Of a stretch of 64,000 nt of DNA, positions 15,671 through 24,022 are shown in pieces; positions within the stretch are counted from its first letter, which is position 1, and the number at the start of each line of letters is the position of its first letter. A program made the position numbers and the translations under genes. The DNA is taken from contig CANRKB010000007.1 in NCBI GenBank assembly GCA_947631115.1, forward strand, positions 19,385-83,384, written 5' to 3'. Below the pieces are notes generated by a model that saw nothing but the letters and a program-made list of their open reading frames with translations, was not told the origin of the DNA and ran no database searches. The DNA comes from an uncultured Clostridia bacterium (GTDB lineage: Bacteria; Bacillota; Clostridia; Oscillospirales; Ruminococcaceae).

Positions 15671-16573
15671 ATGGTCTATACTATAACGTTCAATCCCGCG
15701 GTAGATTATGTAATGCGCATAGGAAAAATAACGGCGGGCATTGTAAACCGCTCCGAAAGCGAGGAAATTTATTTCGGGGGAAAGGGCATAAATGTTTCGA
15801 TAGTGCTGAACGAGCTTGGGGTAGAGTCGACCGCGCTCGGATTTATCGCGGGATTTACGGGAAAGGCTATTGAAAGCGGGCTTTCCGAATCTGGCATAAA
15901 AACGGACTTTATCTTCCTAAAAAGCGGATATTCGAGAATAAATGTAAAGATAAAATCGACCGAAGAAACGGACATAAACGGCAGAGGTCCCGACATTCCC
16001 GAAGAAGCGATAGATGAACTTCTGAAAAAACTGAAAGCGATAAAAGGCGGCGACACGCTCGTTTTGGCGGGGAGCGTTCCGAAAAGCCTGCCCGAAAATA
16101 TCTACGAAAATATACTCGAAGAAATATCCGACAGGAAAATAAAGATAGTTGTAGACGCGGAGAAAGACCTTCTTTTAAACGCGCTGAAGTACAAGCCGTT
16201 TCTGGTAAAGCCGAACAGCCGCGAGCTTGGAGATATGTTCGGCGTTTCGCTTAACACAAAAGAGGAGATAAATCTTTACGCAAGAAAGCTTAAGGAAATG
16301 GGAGCGCAAAATGTCCTTGTTTCAATGGCGGGCGACGGGGCGCTGCTGCTCGATGAAAACGGAGAAACGCACATCTGCGGCGTTTGCATGGGAGAAGTCA
16401 GAAACTCGGTCGGCGCGGGCGACTCAATGGTCGCGGGATTTATCGCTGGCTCGGTAAACGGCGACTATGAATACGCCCTGAAGCTTGGAACAGCCGCGGG
16501 CGGCGCAACGACCTTTTCCGAGGGCATAGGGAAAAGAGAGGAAATTTTAAGGCTTTTGGAACAGTTGGGGTGA
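15671..16573 (+). CDS. 1-phosphofructokinase / tagatose-6-phosphate kinase family (PfkB fold)
   Basis: This 300-residue protein is a PfkB-fold sugar-phosphate kinase of the FruK/LacC branch, which makes 1,6- (or tagatose-1,6-) bisphosphate for glycolysis. Evidence: N-terminal MVYTITFNPAVDYVM, the substrate-site motif GGKGINVSIVLNELG, and the C-terminal ATP-binding and catalytic motif NSVGAGDSMVAGF with the catalytic Asp. The first choice is 1-phosphofructokinase because of the FNPAVD and GGKGINV forms, but the substrate cannot be settled from sequence. No fruA PTS gene or FruR regulator is adjacent, which is unusual for fruK; the gene stands alone with an RBS identical to that of metH (GGAGAACAAA). 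Confidence 0.88.
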   Translation: MVYTITFNPAVDYVMRIGKITAGIVNRSESEEIYFGGKGINVSIVLNELGVESTALGFIAGFTGKAIESGLSESGIKTDFIFLKSGYSRINVKIKSTEETDINGRGPDIPEEAIDELLKKLKAIKGGDTLVLAGSVPKSLPENIYENILEEISDRKIKIVVDAEKDLLLNALKYKPFLVKPNSRELGDMFGVSLNTKEEINLYARKLKEMGAQNVLVSMAGDGALLLDENGETHICGVCMGEVRNSVGAGDSMVAGFIAGSVNGDYEYALKLGTAAGGATTFSEGIGKREEILRLLEQLG

Positions 16574-16594
16574 GTGGAACAGTCATTTAAACAA

Positions 16595-16628
16595 ACAAAA
16601 AATCCGCCGTGAGAAATCACGGCGGATC
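16595..16628 (-). terminator. Terminator of the NifU-like/GGGtGRT operon
   Basis: ATCCGCCGTGA pairs with TCACGGCGGAT around GAAA. On the minus strand it is followed by TTTTTTG. It may also act on the converging kinase gene. Confidence 0.85.
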
Positions 16629-16649
16629 TAGTTGTTTTAATTATAAGCG

Positions 16650-17651
16650 TTAAGCCTTCATAGCCTCTTCAACAGCAACCGCACAAGCAACAGTAGCACC
16701 AACCATGGGGTTGTTGCCCATGCCGATAAGACCCATCATCTCAACGTGCGCGGGAACCGAAGAAGAACCCGCAAACTGCGCGTCGGAGTGCATACGTCCC
16801 ATTGTATCGGTCATACCGTAAGAAGCGGGACCCGCCGCCATGTTGTCGGGGTGGAGGGTACGTCCCGTGCCGCCGCCCGATGCAACGGAGAAATACTTCT
16901 TGCCCCTTTCAACGCACTCTTTCTTGTAAGTGCCTGCAACGGGGTGCTGGAAACGAGTGGGGTTGGTGGAGTTGCCCGTTATTGAAACGTCAACGCCCTC
17001 TTTCCACATTATCGCAACGCCTTCCGTAACGTCGTTCGCGCCGTAGCAGTTTACCTTTGCGCGAAGTCCCGTAGAATAAGCCTTGCGGAATACTTCTTTA
17101 ACTTCGCCCGTGTAGTAGTCCATTTCGGTCTCAACATATGTAAAGCCGTTTATACGAGCGATAATCTGCGCCGCGTCTTTTCCGAGACCGTTAAGTATAA
17201 CTCTCAGCGGCTCCTTGCGGACCTTGTTTGCCTTTTCGGCAATTCCTATAGCGCCCTCGGCAGCCGCGAAACTTTCGTGACCCGCAAGGAATGCAAAGCA
17301 CTTTGTTTCCTCTTCAAGAAGCATCTTTCCGAGGTTTCCGTGTCCGAGACCAACTTTTCTCTGATCAGCGACAGAGCCGGGAATACAGAACGCCTGAAGT
17401 CCCTCTCCTATAGCCGCAGCCGCGTCGGCAGCCTTTGTGCAGCCTTTCTTTATCGCGATAGCGCAGCCAACAGTATAAGCCCACTTTGCGTTTTCAAAGC
17501 AGATAGGCTGAATACCCTCGGTTATTTTATAAGGGTCAAATCCTTTAGCCTGACAAATTTCGCGACATTCTTCTATAGTGTTTATTCCGTATTCTTTCAA
17601 GACAGCGAGGATCTGCTTTTCGCGTCTTTCATAAGATTCAAATAAAGCCAT
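16650..17651 (-). CDS. GGGtGRT family protein
   Basis: This 333-residue protein carries the signature that names its family, SGGGTGRTLHPDN, at about residue 260. Other conserved stretches are GLGHGNLGKMLLEEETKCFAF (around 105), FAAAEGAIGIAEKAN, and the small-residue-rich ending GMGNNPMVGATVACAVAVEE. Homologues occur in anaerobic Firmicutes and, as I recall, are almost always encoded next to a NifU-like scaffold, as here (17 bp apart, same operon). The function is unknown; the pairing suggests a role in iron-sulfur or related metallocluster metabolism, which is inference. The protein has no signal peptide or membrane segment and is presumably cytosolic. Confidence 0.9.
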   Translation of the reverse strand: MALFESYERREKQILAVLKEYGINTIEECREICQAKGFDPYKITEGIQPICFENAKWAYTVGCAIAIKKGCTKAADAAAAIGEGLQAFCIPGSVADQRKVGLGHGNLGKMLLEEETKCFAFLAGHESFAAAEGAIGIAEKANKVRKEPLRVILNGLGKDAAQIIARINGFTYVETEMDYYTGEVKEVFRKAYSTGLRAKVNCYGANDVTEGVAIMWKEGVDVSITGNSTNPTRFQHPVAGTYKKECVERGKKYFSVASGGGTGRTLHPDNMAAGPASYGMTDTMGRMHSDAQFAGSSSVPAHVEMMGLIGMGNNPMVGATVACAVAVEEAMKA

Positions 17652-17668
17652 TCTTCGTTACCTCCCCA

Positions 17669-18361
17669 TTACTGCTTTCTCGGGTCAATTATCTTGACCG
17701 CGTCGGCAACTCTTCCGTACTGACCCTGAGCTTTTTCATAGGCTTCTTTAACGTCCATTCCGCCCTTGATAAAGTCCATCATCTTGCCGAAGTTTATAAA
17801 CTTATAGCCTATTATCTCATTGTCCTCGTTGAGAGCAAGTCCCGTTACATATCCGTCTGTCATTTCGAGATAGCGGGGACCTTTTTTAAGTGTGCCGTAC
17901 ATTGTGCCTATCTGCGAGCGCAAACCTTTTCCGAGGTCTTCAAGACCCGCGCCTATTGTAAGACCGTCTTCGGAGAAAGCGGACTGCGAGCGTCCGTAAA
18001 CTATCTGTAAGAACAGTTCTCTCATAGCCGTGTTTATAGCGTCGCATACAAGGTCGGTATTGAGCGCCTCGAGAATAGTTCTGCCGGGGAGTATCTCCGC
18101 CGCCATAGCCGCAGAATGTGTCATACCCGAACAGCCGATCGTTTCAACGAGAGCCTCCTGTATAACACCGCCCTTTACGTTGAGCGACAGCTTGCACGTT
18201 CCCTGCTGGGGAGCGCACCATCCTATGCCGTGCGTAAAACCGTTGATGTCTGAAATTTCCTTTGCCTTTACCCATTTAGCTTCTTCGGGAATAGGCGCAG
18301 CGCCGTGAGCAACGCCCTGCGCAACAGGACACATTGCTTCGACTTCATGAGAATAAGTCAT
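17669..18361 (-). CDS. NifU-like iron-sulfur scaffold protein (partner of GGGtGRT protein)
   Basis: This 230-residue protein contains an IscU/NifU-like scaffold core. The cysteines expected to hold a nascent cluster are visible in GIGWCAPQQGTCKL and VETIGCSGMTHSAAMAAE; the latter corresponds to the GCAIS-type loop of NifU. Unlike standalone IscU, it has long N- and C-terminal extensions (VEAMCPVAQGVAHG at the start; DVKEAYEKAQGQYGRVADA at the end). It is first in an operon with the GGGtGRT gene and has its own strong promoter. It is annotated in related genomes as iron-sulfur cluster assembly scaffold protein; whether it serves general Fe-S assembly or one special target is unknown. Confidence 0.85.
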   Translation of the reverse strand: MTYSHEVEAMCPVAQGVAHGAAPIPEEAKWVKAKEISDINGFTHGIGWCAPQQGTCKLSLNVKGGVIQEALVETIGCSGMTHSAAMAAEILPGRTILEALNTDLVCDAINTAMRELFLQIVYGRSQSAFSEDGLTIGAGLEDLGKGLRSQIGTMYGTLKKGPRYLEMTDGYVTGLALNEDNEIIGYKFINFGKMMDFIKGGMDVKEAYEKAQGQYGRVADAVKIIDPRKQ

Positions 18362-18413
18362 TTTAATTTCTCCTTTTTTCCAATATTTAGCAGGTTATCT
18401 GCCATACAACTTT

Positions 18414-18442
18414 ATTATACAATATTTTTTTCAATATTTCAA
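18414..18442 (-). promoter_or_regulatory. SigA-type promoter of the NifU-like/GGGtGRT operon
   Basis: On the minus strand TTGAAA (18437-18442) and TATAAT (18414-18419) with a 17-bp spacer. Confidence 0.85.
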
Positions 18443-18546
18443 GTACATAATACCGAAAATTTTATCCGACAAACAATTTGAACTCTATCGAAATACCGAT
18501 AATACTCGGACTGTTCGATATGTCTTTCCTAATTTCCCCAAAGGAC

Positions 18547-18575
18547 TTGAAATTTACAAATGAATATGTTATAAT
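18547..18575 (+). promoter_or_regulatory. SigA-type promoter of the PAP2 phosphatase gene
   Basis: TTGAAA (18547-18552) and TATAAT (18570-18575) with a 17-bp spacer. Confidence 0.85.
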
Positions 18576-18607
18576 TCAAGTTGCAGATTATTTTAAGGAG
18601 GTATTTT

Positions 18608-19501
18608 ATGGAGCTTCTTCATTTGTTGGAAAACATACGCACGCCTTTCGGGGATACGTTTTTGTCGATAATTACTTTTCTTGGCGGAGAAGCGGCGGTC
18701 ATTGTGCTTTTTGCGCTGAATTTCTGGTGCATGGATAAACAGCTTGCATATGATATAGGCTTTTCGTTCTTTTCATCTGCGACTGTCATCCAGAACATAA
18801 AGATAACCGCGCGCGTTCCCCGGCCGTTTGTCCGCGATACAACGCTTAAACCCGTAGAAGCCGCGCTTGGCGGAGCGACGGGCTATTCGTTTCCGAGCGG
18901 TCACACTCAGACGGCGACTTCGGTTTTTGTTCCGTGCGCAGTAAACTACAGAAAACGTATTTGGCTCTCAATAATATGCGTGCTTATGATACTGCTGACG
19001 GGTTTTTCGAGGCTCTATCTCGGAGTACATACGCCCGAAGATGTTCTTTGCGGATTTTTGACTGCTGTCGGCTGTTCGGTGGTTATAATAATTCTCAGAG
19101 CAAAATTCAAGGACAAGTGGATAATGCCCGCGGCATATGTGCTTATCGCGGGTTCTGTAGGTTCTGTTGTCTACGGGATAATATTAAACAGCACGAACGT
19201 CATAACGACCGAGTTCCTTGCGGACACGATAAAGAACTCGGCGGCTTGCTTCGGATTTGCAATAGGAACTATCTTAGAGCGCAAGCTTGTAAACTTTGAC
19301 CCGACGGGTACGAAGTTCAAGCAGGGGCTTGTACGCTTTCTTATAGGGGCGGCTGCGGGACTGCTTTTGTTATACGGACCGAAGCTTTTTTACAAGGGAA
19401 TATTGCCGCTTGACGGTCTGCGTTATTTTACGGCAATTTTCTGGCTCGTATTTCTGTACCCGCTGATATTGAACAAGATTAAAAACAAGAAAAAAGCGTA
19501 A
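18608..19501 (+). CDS. PAP2-family membrane phosphatase
   Basis: This integral membrane enzyme belongs to the PAP2 superfamily, which removes phosphate from lipid phosphates such as undecaprenyl pyrophosphate or phosphatidic acid on the outer face of the membrane. All three catalytic motifs are present: KITARVPRP (KxxxxxxRP), FPSGHTQT (PSGH) and SRLYLGVHTPED (SRxxxxxHxxxD). The chain of 297 residues has about eight hydrophobic segments, longer than the minimal six-helix PAP2 protein, with two or three extra helices at the C terminus ending in a basic tail (KIKNKKKA). ATG at 18608 is chosen because AAGGAGG lies upstream. The substrate cannot be inferred. Confidence 0.92.
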   Translation: MELLHLLENIRTPFGDTFLSIITFLGGEAAVIVLFALNFWCMDKQLAYDIGFSFFSSATVIQNIKITARVPRPFVRDTTLKPVEAALGGATGYSFPSGHTQTATSVFVPCAVNYRKRIWLSIICVLMILLTGFSRLYLGVHTPEDVLCGFLTAVGCSVVIIILRAKFKDKWIMPAAYVLIAGSVGSVVYGIILNSTNVITTEFLADTIKNSAACFGFAIGTILERKLVNFDPTGTKFKQGLVRFLIGAAAGLLLLYGPKLFYKGILPLDGLRYFTAIFWLVFLYPLILNKIKNKKKA

Positions 19502-19508
19502 ACCTTTT

Positions 19509-20075
19509 TTAACCGAACACACCCAACCCCTCAAGCAGTATCTTAACGCCGAGCAGAACGAGGATAATTCCTCCCAGAAGCTCGGCTTTTGATTTGTATT
19601 TTGCGCCGAAAATGCTGCCTATCTTAATGCCGAACGCGGAGAGCAGGAAAGTGACTACGCCTATAAGCAACACCGCGGGTATTATCTTTACTTCAAGAAA
19701 CGCAAACGTAACTCCGACCGCCAGCGCGTCAATGCTTGTCGCAACAGCCAGCAAAAACATTGTTTTCACGTCCGTTATACTGCCGCCAAGGTCGTCTTCA
19801 TCCTTTCCGAAAGCCTCTTTTATCATATTTCCGCCTATCATTGAGAGCAGTATAAATGCTATCCAGTGTGAAAAACGCGATACGATCCCCGAAAAGCCTA
19901 TGCCGAGGAAATATCCCAGAAGCGGCATAAGCGCCTGAAATCCCCCGAACCACGCCCCCGCAGCGGTCATATCGCCAATCTTTATTCTGCCGAGTGAAAG
20001 CCCCTTACAGACTGAAACGGCGAAAGCGTCCATTGAAAGCCCCGCTGCCAGAAAAAGCAGTTCCAAAACGCCCAT
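19509..20075 (-). CDS. mntP: Manganese efflux pump MntP
   Basis: MntP exports manganese. The 188-residue protein has six predicted membrane helices and the two internal repeats of the family, each with an acidic motif: GLSMDAFAVSVCKGLSLG near the N terminus and ATSIDALAVGVTFAFL in the middle, whose Asp residues bind the metal. GYFLGIGF and GGIILVLLGVKILLEG are also typical. ATG at 20075 is chosen by its AAAGGA site and because the family starts directly with the first helix. Its leader (20076 to about 20192) contains a large hairpin ending in a T-run on the coding strand, described separately, which implies attenuation control. Confidence 0.95.
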   Translation of the reverse strand: MGVLELLFLAAGLSMDAFAVSVCKGLSLGRIKIGDMTAAGAWFGGFQALMPLLGYFLGIGFSGIVSRFSHWIAFILLSMIGGNMIKEAFGKDEDDLGGSITDVKTMFLLAVATSIDALAVGVTFAFLEVKIIPAVLLIGVVTFLLSAFGIKIGSIFGAKYKSKAELLGGIILVLLGVKILLEGLGVFG

Positions 20076-20095
20076 TAGTTCTGTCCTTTCTTTTG

Positions 20096-20178
20096 AAAAT
20101 AAAAAGTCCGCAGACGTTTTCCCGTTTGAACTCAATGATTTACCGTGTGTTCAAATGGATTTTTAACGTCTGCGGACT
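20096..20178 (-). promoter_or_regulatory. Attenuator-like structured leader of mntP
   Basis: In the 5' untranslated region of mntP (minus strand) a perfect 14-bp stem, AGTCCGCAGACGTT with AACGTCTGCGGACT, encloses a second hairpin (TTTGAAC with GTTCAAA) and a CGGGAAAA joining strand. It is followed by TTTTTATTTT about 20 bases before the start codon, as in a transcription attenuator. I do not see the conserved loops of the yybP-ykoY manganese riboswitch as I remember them. Confidence 0.7.
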
Positions 20179-20198
20179 GCAAAATTTCGGTTTATTTT

Positions 20199-20227
20199 AT
20201 TTTAGCACCGAACCATAAGCTTGTCAA
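20199..20227 (-). promoter_or_regulatory. SigA-type promoter of mntP
   Basis: On the minus strand TTGACA (20222-20227) and TAAAAT (20199-20204) with a 17-bp spacer, placing the start of transcription just before the structured leader. Confidence 0.8.
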
Positions 20228-20282
20228 TTACTTTTCGCTAATTTAATGAAAAGGTTGTCGGACTATGTTGAAATAGGGTAAA

Positions 20283-20312
20283 ACAAAAAAGAGCGCAAAA
20301 CGCGCTCTTTCG
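20283..20312 (-). terminator. Terminator of the zinc-ribbon protein gene
   Basis: On the minus strand AAAGAGCGC pairs with GCGCTCTTT around GTTTT or similar and runs into TTTTTTG. Confidence 0.8.
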
Positions 20313-20331
20313 GCTATGCTGTTAAACGGAA

Positions 20332-20730
20332 TTATTCCTCGGGCTTTTCTTCCTCAACGGGAGTTTCCTTTTCGGGAAGCTTTGTGCCGCACTTCGGACA
20401 ATAGAAATTCTCTTTCGAGGTCTTTGCTCCGCAGCTCGGGCAAGCTACAACATTTCTGAGGTCGTCAACCTGCTTCTGAATATCGGTGATCTCGGCGTAA
20501 GCAGCGTCGATCTCAGCTACCAACTTGTTGAACTCTTCTTCGTTCTTCTCGCCCGACTTTACCGCTCCATAGGCAATCTCTCCGAGTTTCGCATACTTAA
20601 ACTTAATATCGCTGCGAAGTTGTGAAACTCTGAGTTTGAATTTTGAAAAGTTTACGGCGTCTTTGCCCTTTGAACCTGCGGTAGATACCACATTTTTACC
20701 CGTGTTTACAACATCATCTAAAAAACTCAT
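20332..20730 (-). CDS. Coiled-coil zinc-ribbon protein, function unknown
   Basis: This 132-residue protein begins MSFLDDVVNTGKNVV, a pattern shared by many small Firmicutes proteins with a C-terminal zinc ribbon. The middle (about 25-90) is helical and heptad-like, rich in Lys/Glu, including SQLRSDIKFKYAKLGEIAYG. A double CxxC zinc ribbon follows (CPSCGAK then CPKCGTK), and the acidic tail ends PVEEEKPEE. ATG at 20730 follows AAAGGAG; an in-frame codon further upstream is not supported. It has its own promoter and terminator and is therefore a single-gene unit. I do not know its function. Confidence 0.8.
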   Translation of the reverse strand: MSFLDDVVNTGKNVVSTAGSKGKDAVNFSKFKLRVSQLRSDIKFKYAKLGEIAYGAVKSGEKNEEEFNKLVAEIDAAYAEITDIQKQVDDLRNVVACPSCGAKTSKENFYCPKCGTKLPEKETPVEEEKPEE

Positions 20731-20780
20731 CGCTAAATCGCTCCTTTCAATACTGACAGACAAATACTGCCTTATAATGA

Positions 20781-20809
20781 ATTATAACATATATTTTCCG
20801 AATTTGCAA
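20781..20809 (-). promoter_or_regulatory. SigA-type promoter of the zinc-ribbon protein gene
   Basis: On the minus strand TTGCAA (20804-20809) and TATAAT (20781-20786) with a 17-bp spacer. The remaining A/T-rich stretch to 21100 shows no gene. Confidence 0.8.
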
Positions 20810-21103
20810 GACCATAACTTATACAAAGATGATTCGACAAGTGCTTTAATAAAAAAATCAGCAGCCTGCACAAATTATCCAATTATAAATTGTGCATAAT
20901 TTGTTTAAAATTTTACAAAAAATAATTTAAGGTTACAAAATCAGACCTCTTTGGGGCGTTTGAGGGGTAATTTCAGGAAAAACGGTTAGTCGTTTTGCAC
21001 AAAAAAGTTTTTTAAAAAAACAGATGTTTAATCAAACTCACAAAACGAAATTTCTCAAGATGAGAATGATTTAAAAAAAATAATTACAATCTTGTCATAA
21101 TAG

Positions 21104-21132
21104 TTGACTTTTGCAAAAAATTAGAGTATAGT
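21104..21132 (+). promoter_or_regulatory. Promoter of the pseudokinase-pheA-isp transcript
   Basis: TTGACT (21104-21109) and TATAGT (21127-21132) with a 17-bp spacer, 43 bp before the GTG start codon. Confidence 0.75.
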
Positions 21133-21174
21133 AATAAGGTATGGAATTATTTTGGAATTAAGTCTTTTAGGACG

Positions 21175-22878
21175 GTGAATGATTTGCGGAAAGAAACCAA
21201 TCTTTGTATGGGATGTATGAACGAAAAGGACTATGAGGGTCCTTGCAAGTTCTGCGGATACAGCGACAGTGATCTATGCATACCGACTTATCTTCTGCCC
21301 CGAACATTTTTAAACGAGCGCTATATAGTAGGAAAGCTCATGTCTTATAACGGCGAGGGCGCCGTATACATCGGCTATGATACCGCGACGGAAACTAAGG
21401 TAACTATAAAGGAATTTATGCCCGATACGCTCTGCTCGCGGAAAAAAGGCGAAGAAGAAATATCCGTGAACAATGCGGACAGCGCGCTTTACAAAACGTA
21501 TATGTCGGAATTTGCCGATCTCTACCGCTCTCTCATAAAGCTTCGCGGAATGGCGCACATACAGGCGGTGCTGGATGTTTTCTATGAAAACGGGACTTGT
21601 TATGCCGTATCGGAATTTATAAACGGCATAACGCTTAAAACTTATCTTGTAAATTCCGGCGGAAGCCTTTCTTGGGAACAGGTAAAAGAACTATTCCCGC
21701 CCATTTTCACGACGCTTTCTCTTATACACGCGGCGGGAATAATCCATAGAGGCATATCCCCGCAGACTATCTTTGTGACCGACAAAATGGAACTGAAGCT
21801 CTCGGGCTTCTGTATTTCCGCGGGCAGAACGACAAACACCGAGATTGCCTGCGAGATATTCAGCGGTTATGCCGCTCCCGAGCAGTATTCAAACGAAGTA
21901 AACGGGACATGGACGGACGTATACGGCATTTCGGCGGTTTTGTACAAGACGCTCACGGGAACTGCTCCGGCAGAAGCGATAGCGAGAACGCAGGGAAGTT
22001 TGCTTGAGCCGATGATAATAAACCGCAATGTTCCCCAGCACGTTTCAAAGGTCATTATGAGCGGCATGAGACTGTCGCCCGAAAAGCGCATAAGCACAAT
22101 GACCGAATTTGTCGACAAGCTGTTTTCTCCGCCGAAATACGCGGTAGAAAGCCCCGGAACTCCTATAAGCAAAAAAGAGGAAAAGAGGCTTGAAAAGAAG
22201 CAGAAAGAGCGCGTGAAAACGCTTGCCGCGCTTATACTTGTCGGAGCGGGACTTATCCTGTTCGCGCTGGCGTTTGCGCTCACTCTTTCGGGAGTATGCG
22301 CGCCCTCTCAGCCGATACAGTCCTCTTCTCAGAGTTCTTCTTATGTTCAGAGTTCTGTGCCTGTCGAAAGCTCCGATGCCTCGGACAGCACCGACAGCAC
22401 GGAAAGCGAACCAGCGGAAAACAGCGAGGAGAACAGCTCTTCGGATATGTCGGCGGATATTGTCGTTCCCGATTTTACCGAAGCGATATATGAACTCACC
22501 GTGGCGAAATATCAGGGAACATTTGTATTTACCCCGACCTATGTTTATTCCGACGAATTTATAGCGGGAGTTATGTTTGAACAGTCTGTTGAAGCGGGAC
22601 AAACCGTGACGGCGGGAACGCAAATAAAAGTAAAAGTCAGCAAAGGTCCGAGCAGCGTTCCTCTGCCCGATTATACGGGAAAGACGGAAGCGGATTACGT
22701 TGCCGAGCTTGAAAAGCTCAATATCAAGTACGACGTTATGAAAGAGAAGAGCAACGAAGTTCGTTCGGGCAATGTCATCAGATGCAGCAAGGAAATAGGC
22801 GATACGGTCGTAGTTGAAACGGAAAATGCAGAAACGGTGATCGTTTATATTGCTGAAAACGACAATTCGGAGGGCTGA
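21175..22878 (+). CDS. Zinc-ribbon/PASTA transmembrane pseudokinase
   Basis: This 567-residue protein has the layout of a PknB-type receptor kinase but lacks key catalytic residues. Order: an N-terminal zinc ribbon (CMGC then CKFC, residues 11-27); a kinase-like fold (about 45-315) with an intact VAIK-type Lys79 in KVTIKEFMP; a transmembrane helix (about 347-370); a Ser-rich linker; and two PASTA repeats (about 424-495 and 496-563). The catalytic loop reads HRGISPQT (191-198) instead of HRDxxPxN, and the DFG motif reads GFC (211-213), so both catalytic Asp residues are gone. It is probably a sensor or scaffold that binds peptidoglycan fragments. GTG at 21175 is taken as start; TTG at 21184 is an alternative. 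pheA follows after three bases. Confidence 0.88.
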   Translation: MNDLRKETNLCMGCMNEKDYEGPCKFCGYSDSDLCIPTYLLPRTFLNERYIVGKLMSYNGEGAVYIGYDTATETKVTIKEFMPDTLCSRKKGEEEISVNNADSALYKTYMSEFADLYRSLIKLRGMAHIQAVLDVFYENGTCYAVSEFINGITLKTYLVNSGGSLSWEQVKELFPPIFTTLSLIHAAGIIHRGISPQTIFVTDKMELKLSGFCISAGRTTNTEIACEIFSGYAAPEQYSNEVNGTWTDVYGISAVLYKTLTGTAPAEAIARTQGSLLEPMIINRNVPQHVSKVIMSGMRLSPEKRISTMTEFVDKLFSPPKYAVESPGTPISKKEEKRLEKKQKERVKTLAALILVGAGLILFALAFALTLSGVCAPSQPIQSSSQSSSYVQSSVPVESSDASDSTDSTESEPAENSEENSSSDMSADIVVPDFTEAIYELTVAKYQGTFVFTPTYVYSDEFIAGVMFEQSVEAGQTVTAGTQIKVKVSKGPSSVPLPDYTGKTEADYVAELEKLNIKYDVMKEKSNEVRSGNVIRCSKEIGDTVVVETENAETVIVYIAENDNSEG

Positions 22879-22881
22879 CTG

Positions 22882-24021
22882 ATGGATCTGAAAGATATTC
22901 GCGTAAAGATAGACGATATAGACGACAAGATACTTGAGCTGTTTGTGGAGCGCATGGAGCTTGCGACCGATGTTGCAAGATACAAGGCTGAAAACAATAT
23001 GGTCGTTTATCAGGGCGACCGCGAAAAGGCTATAATAAACGACATCTGCGGGAAAACTCCCGACGGCTTAAAAAAGAGCGCGGCGTTTTTGTTCTACAAT
23101 ATCATAGACATTTCCAAATGCTCGCAGATAAATGAAATAACGCCCGACGAGCCGCTCGACTGCAAAAGAGAAATTAAAAGCGACCCCGTCGTAGCAGTCC
23201 AGGGCATAGAGGGCGCATACGGACATGCCGCCTACAAAAAGCTGTTTACAAAAGGCGCGCCCCAGTTTTACGCGTCGTTCGGCGAGGTCTTCGCGGCAGT
23301 GGAAGAAGGCGCGGCGGACTATGGCGTTATACCTATCGAAAATTCAACGGCGGGCGAAGTTGCCGCGAATATGGATCTTCTCGAACAGCACAATGTGTTT
23401 ATAACGAGGACGGTGGACGTTGAGTGCGCGCATGTTCTTGCGGCTAAAAAAGGCGTAAGCGAAAATGACGTTAAGATAATATTCGGTCACGAACAGGCTA
23501 TACGCCAGTGTTCGGAGTATCTCGGCGCGAGAGACGGCGTTACAGTTATACCTTATCACAACAACGCCGCCGCGGCGAAAATGGTGTCCGAAAATTCGAG
23601 CGACAACTTAGGCTGTATCTGCTCGGCGGAATGTGCGCATTTACACGGGCTGGATATAGTTCATGCCGACATTGCCTCCGACCCCAACAACCGCACGCGC
23701 TTTATCTGCATATCAAAACAGCCCGAAGTCTACGAGGGAGCGGACACGGTTTCCGTTTCGCTTTCTATTCCGAATATTTCGGGAGCGCTATACAGGCTTC
23801 TTACTAAATTTGCGGTAAACGGCATTTCCATGTCGAAGATACAGTCAAAGCCTCTGCCGACAGGGTTCAAGACCCCGCGCTTCGAGGACTGTATGTTCTA
23901 CATTGAATTTGAGGGAAGCATAGACGATCCCGTTATACGAAAGCTGCTTAAAAATTTCGAGCAGGAGCAGAACTATTTTAAATTTCACGGAAACTTCGGG
24001 AATATAAGCCGAAAGGAGTAA
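22882..24021 (+). CDS. pheA: Bifunctional chorismate mutase / prephenate dehydratase
   Basis: This fused enzyme converts chorismate to prephenate and then to phenylpyruvate in phenylalanine synthesis. The N-terminal AroQ-type mutase (about 1-85) starts LKDIRVKIDDIDDKILELF. The dehydratase (about 105-285) shows VAVQGIEGAYGHAA, GVIPIENSTAGEV and the catalytic NRTRFICIS. A C-terminal ACT domain (about 293-370) starts SVSLSIPNISGALYRLL. The usual ESRP phenylalanine-binding motif is replaced by QSKPLPTGF, so feedback control may differ. It lies in a tight cluster with the pseudokinase gene and ispD. Confidence 0.95.
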   Translation: MDLKDIRVKIDDIDDKILELFVERMELATDVARYKAENNMVVYQGDREKAIINDICGKTPDGLKKSAAFLFYNIIDISKCSQINEITPDEPLDCKREIKSDPVVAVQGIEGAYGHAAYKKLFTKGAPQFYASFGEVFAAVEEGAADYGVIPIENSTAGEVAANMDLLEQHNVFITRTVDVECAHVLAAKKGVSENDVKIIFGHEQAIRQCSEYLGARDGVTVIPYHNNAAAAKMVSENSSDNLGCICSAECAHLHGLDIVHADIASDPNNRTRFICISKQPEVYEGADTVSVSLSIPNISGALYRLLTKFAVNGISMSKIQSKPLPTGFKTPRFEDCMFYIEFEGSIDDPVIRKLLKNFEQEQNYFKFHGNFGNISRKE

Positions 24022-24022
24022 A

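Noticed and set aside
20076..20200. yybP-ykoY manganese riboswitch for mntP
   Set aside because: The conserved loop sequences remembered for this class are absent. The element is reported only as an attenuator-like leader.
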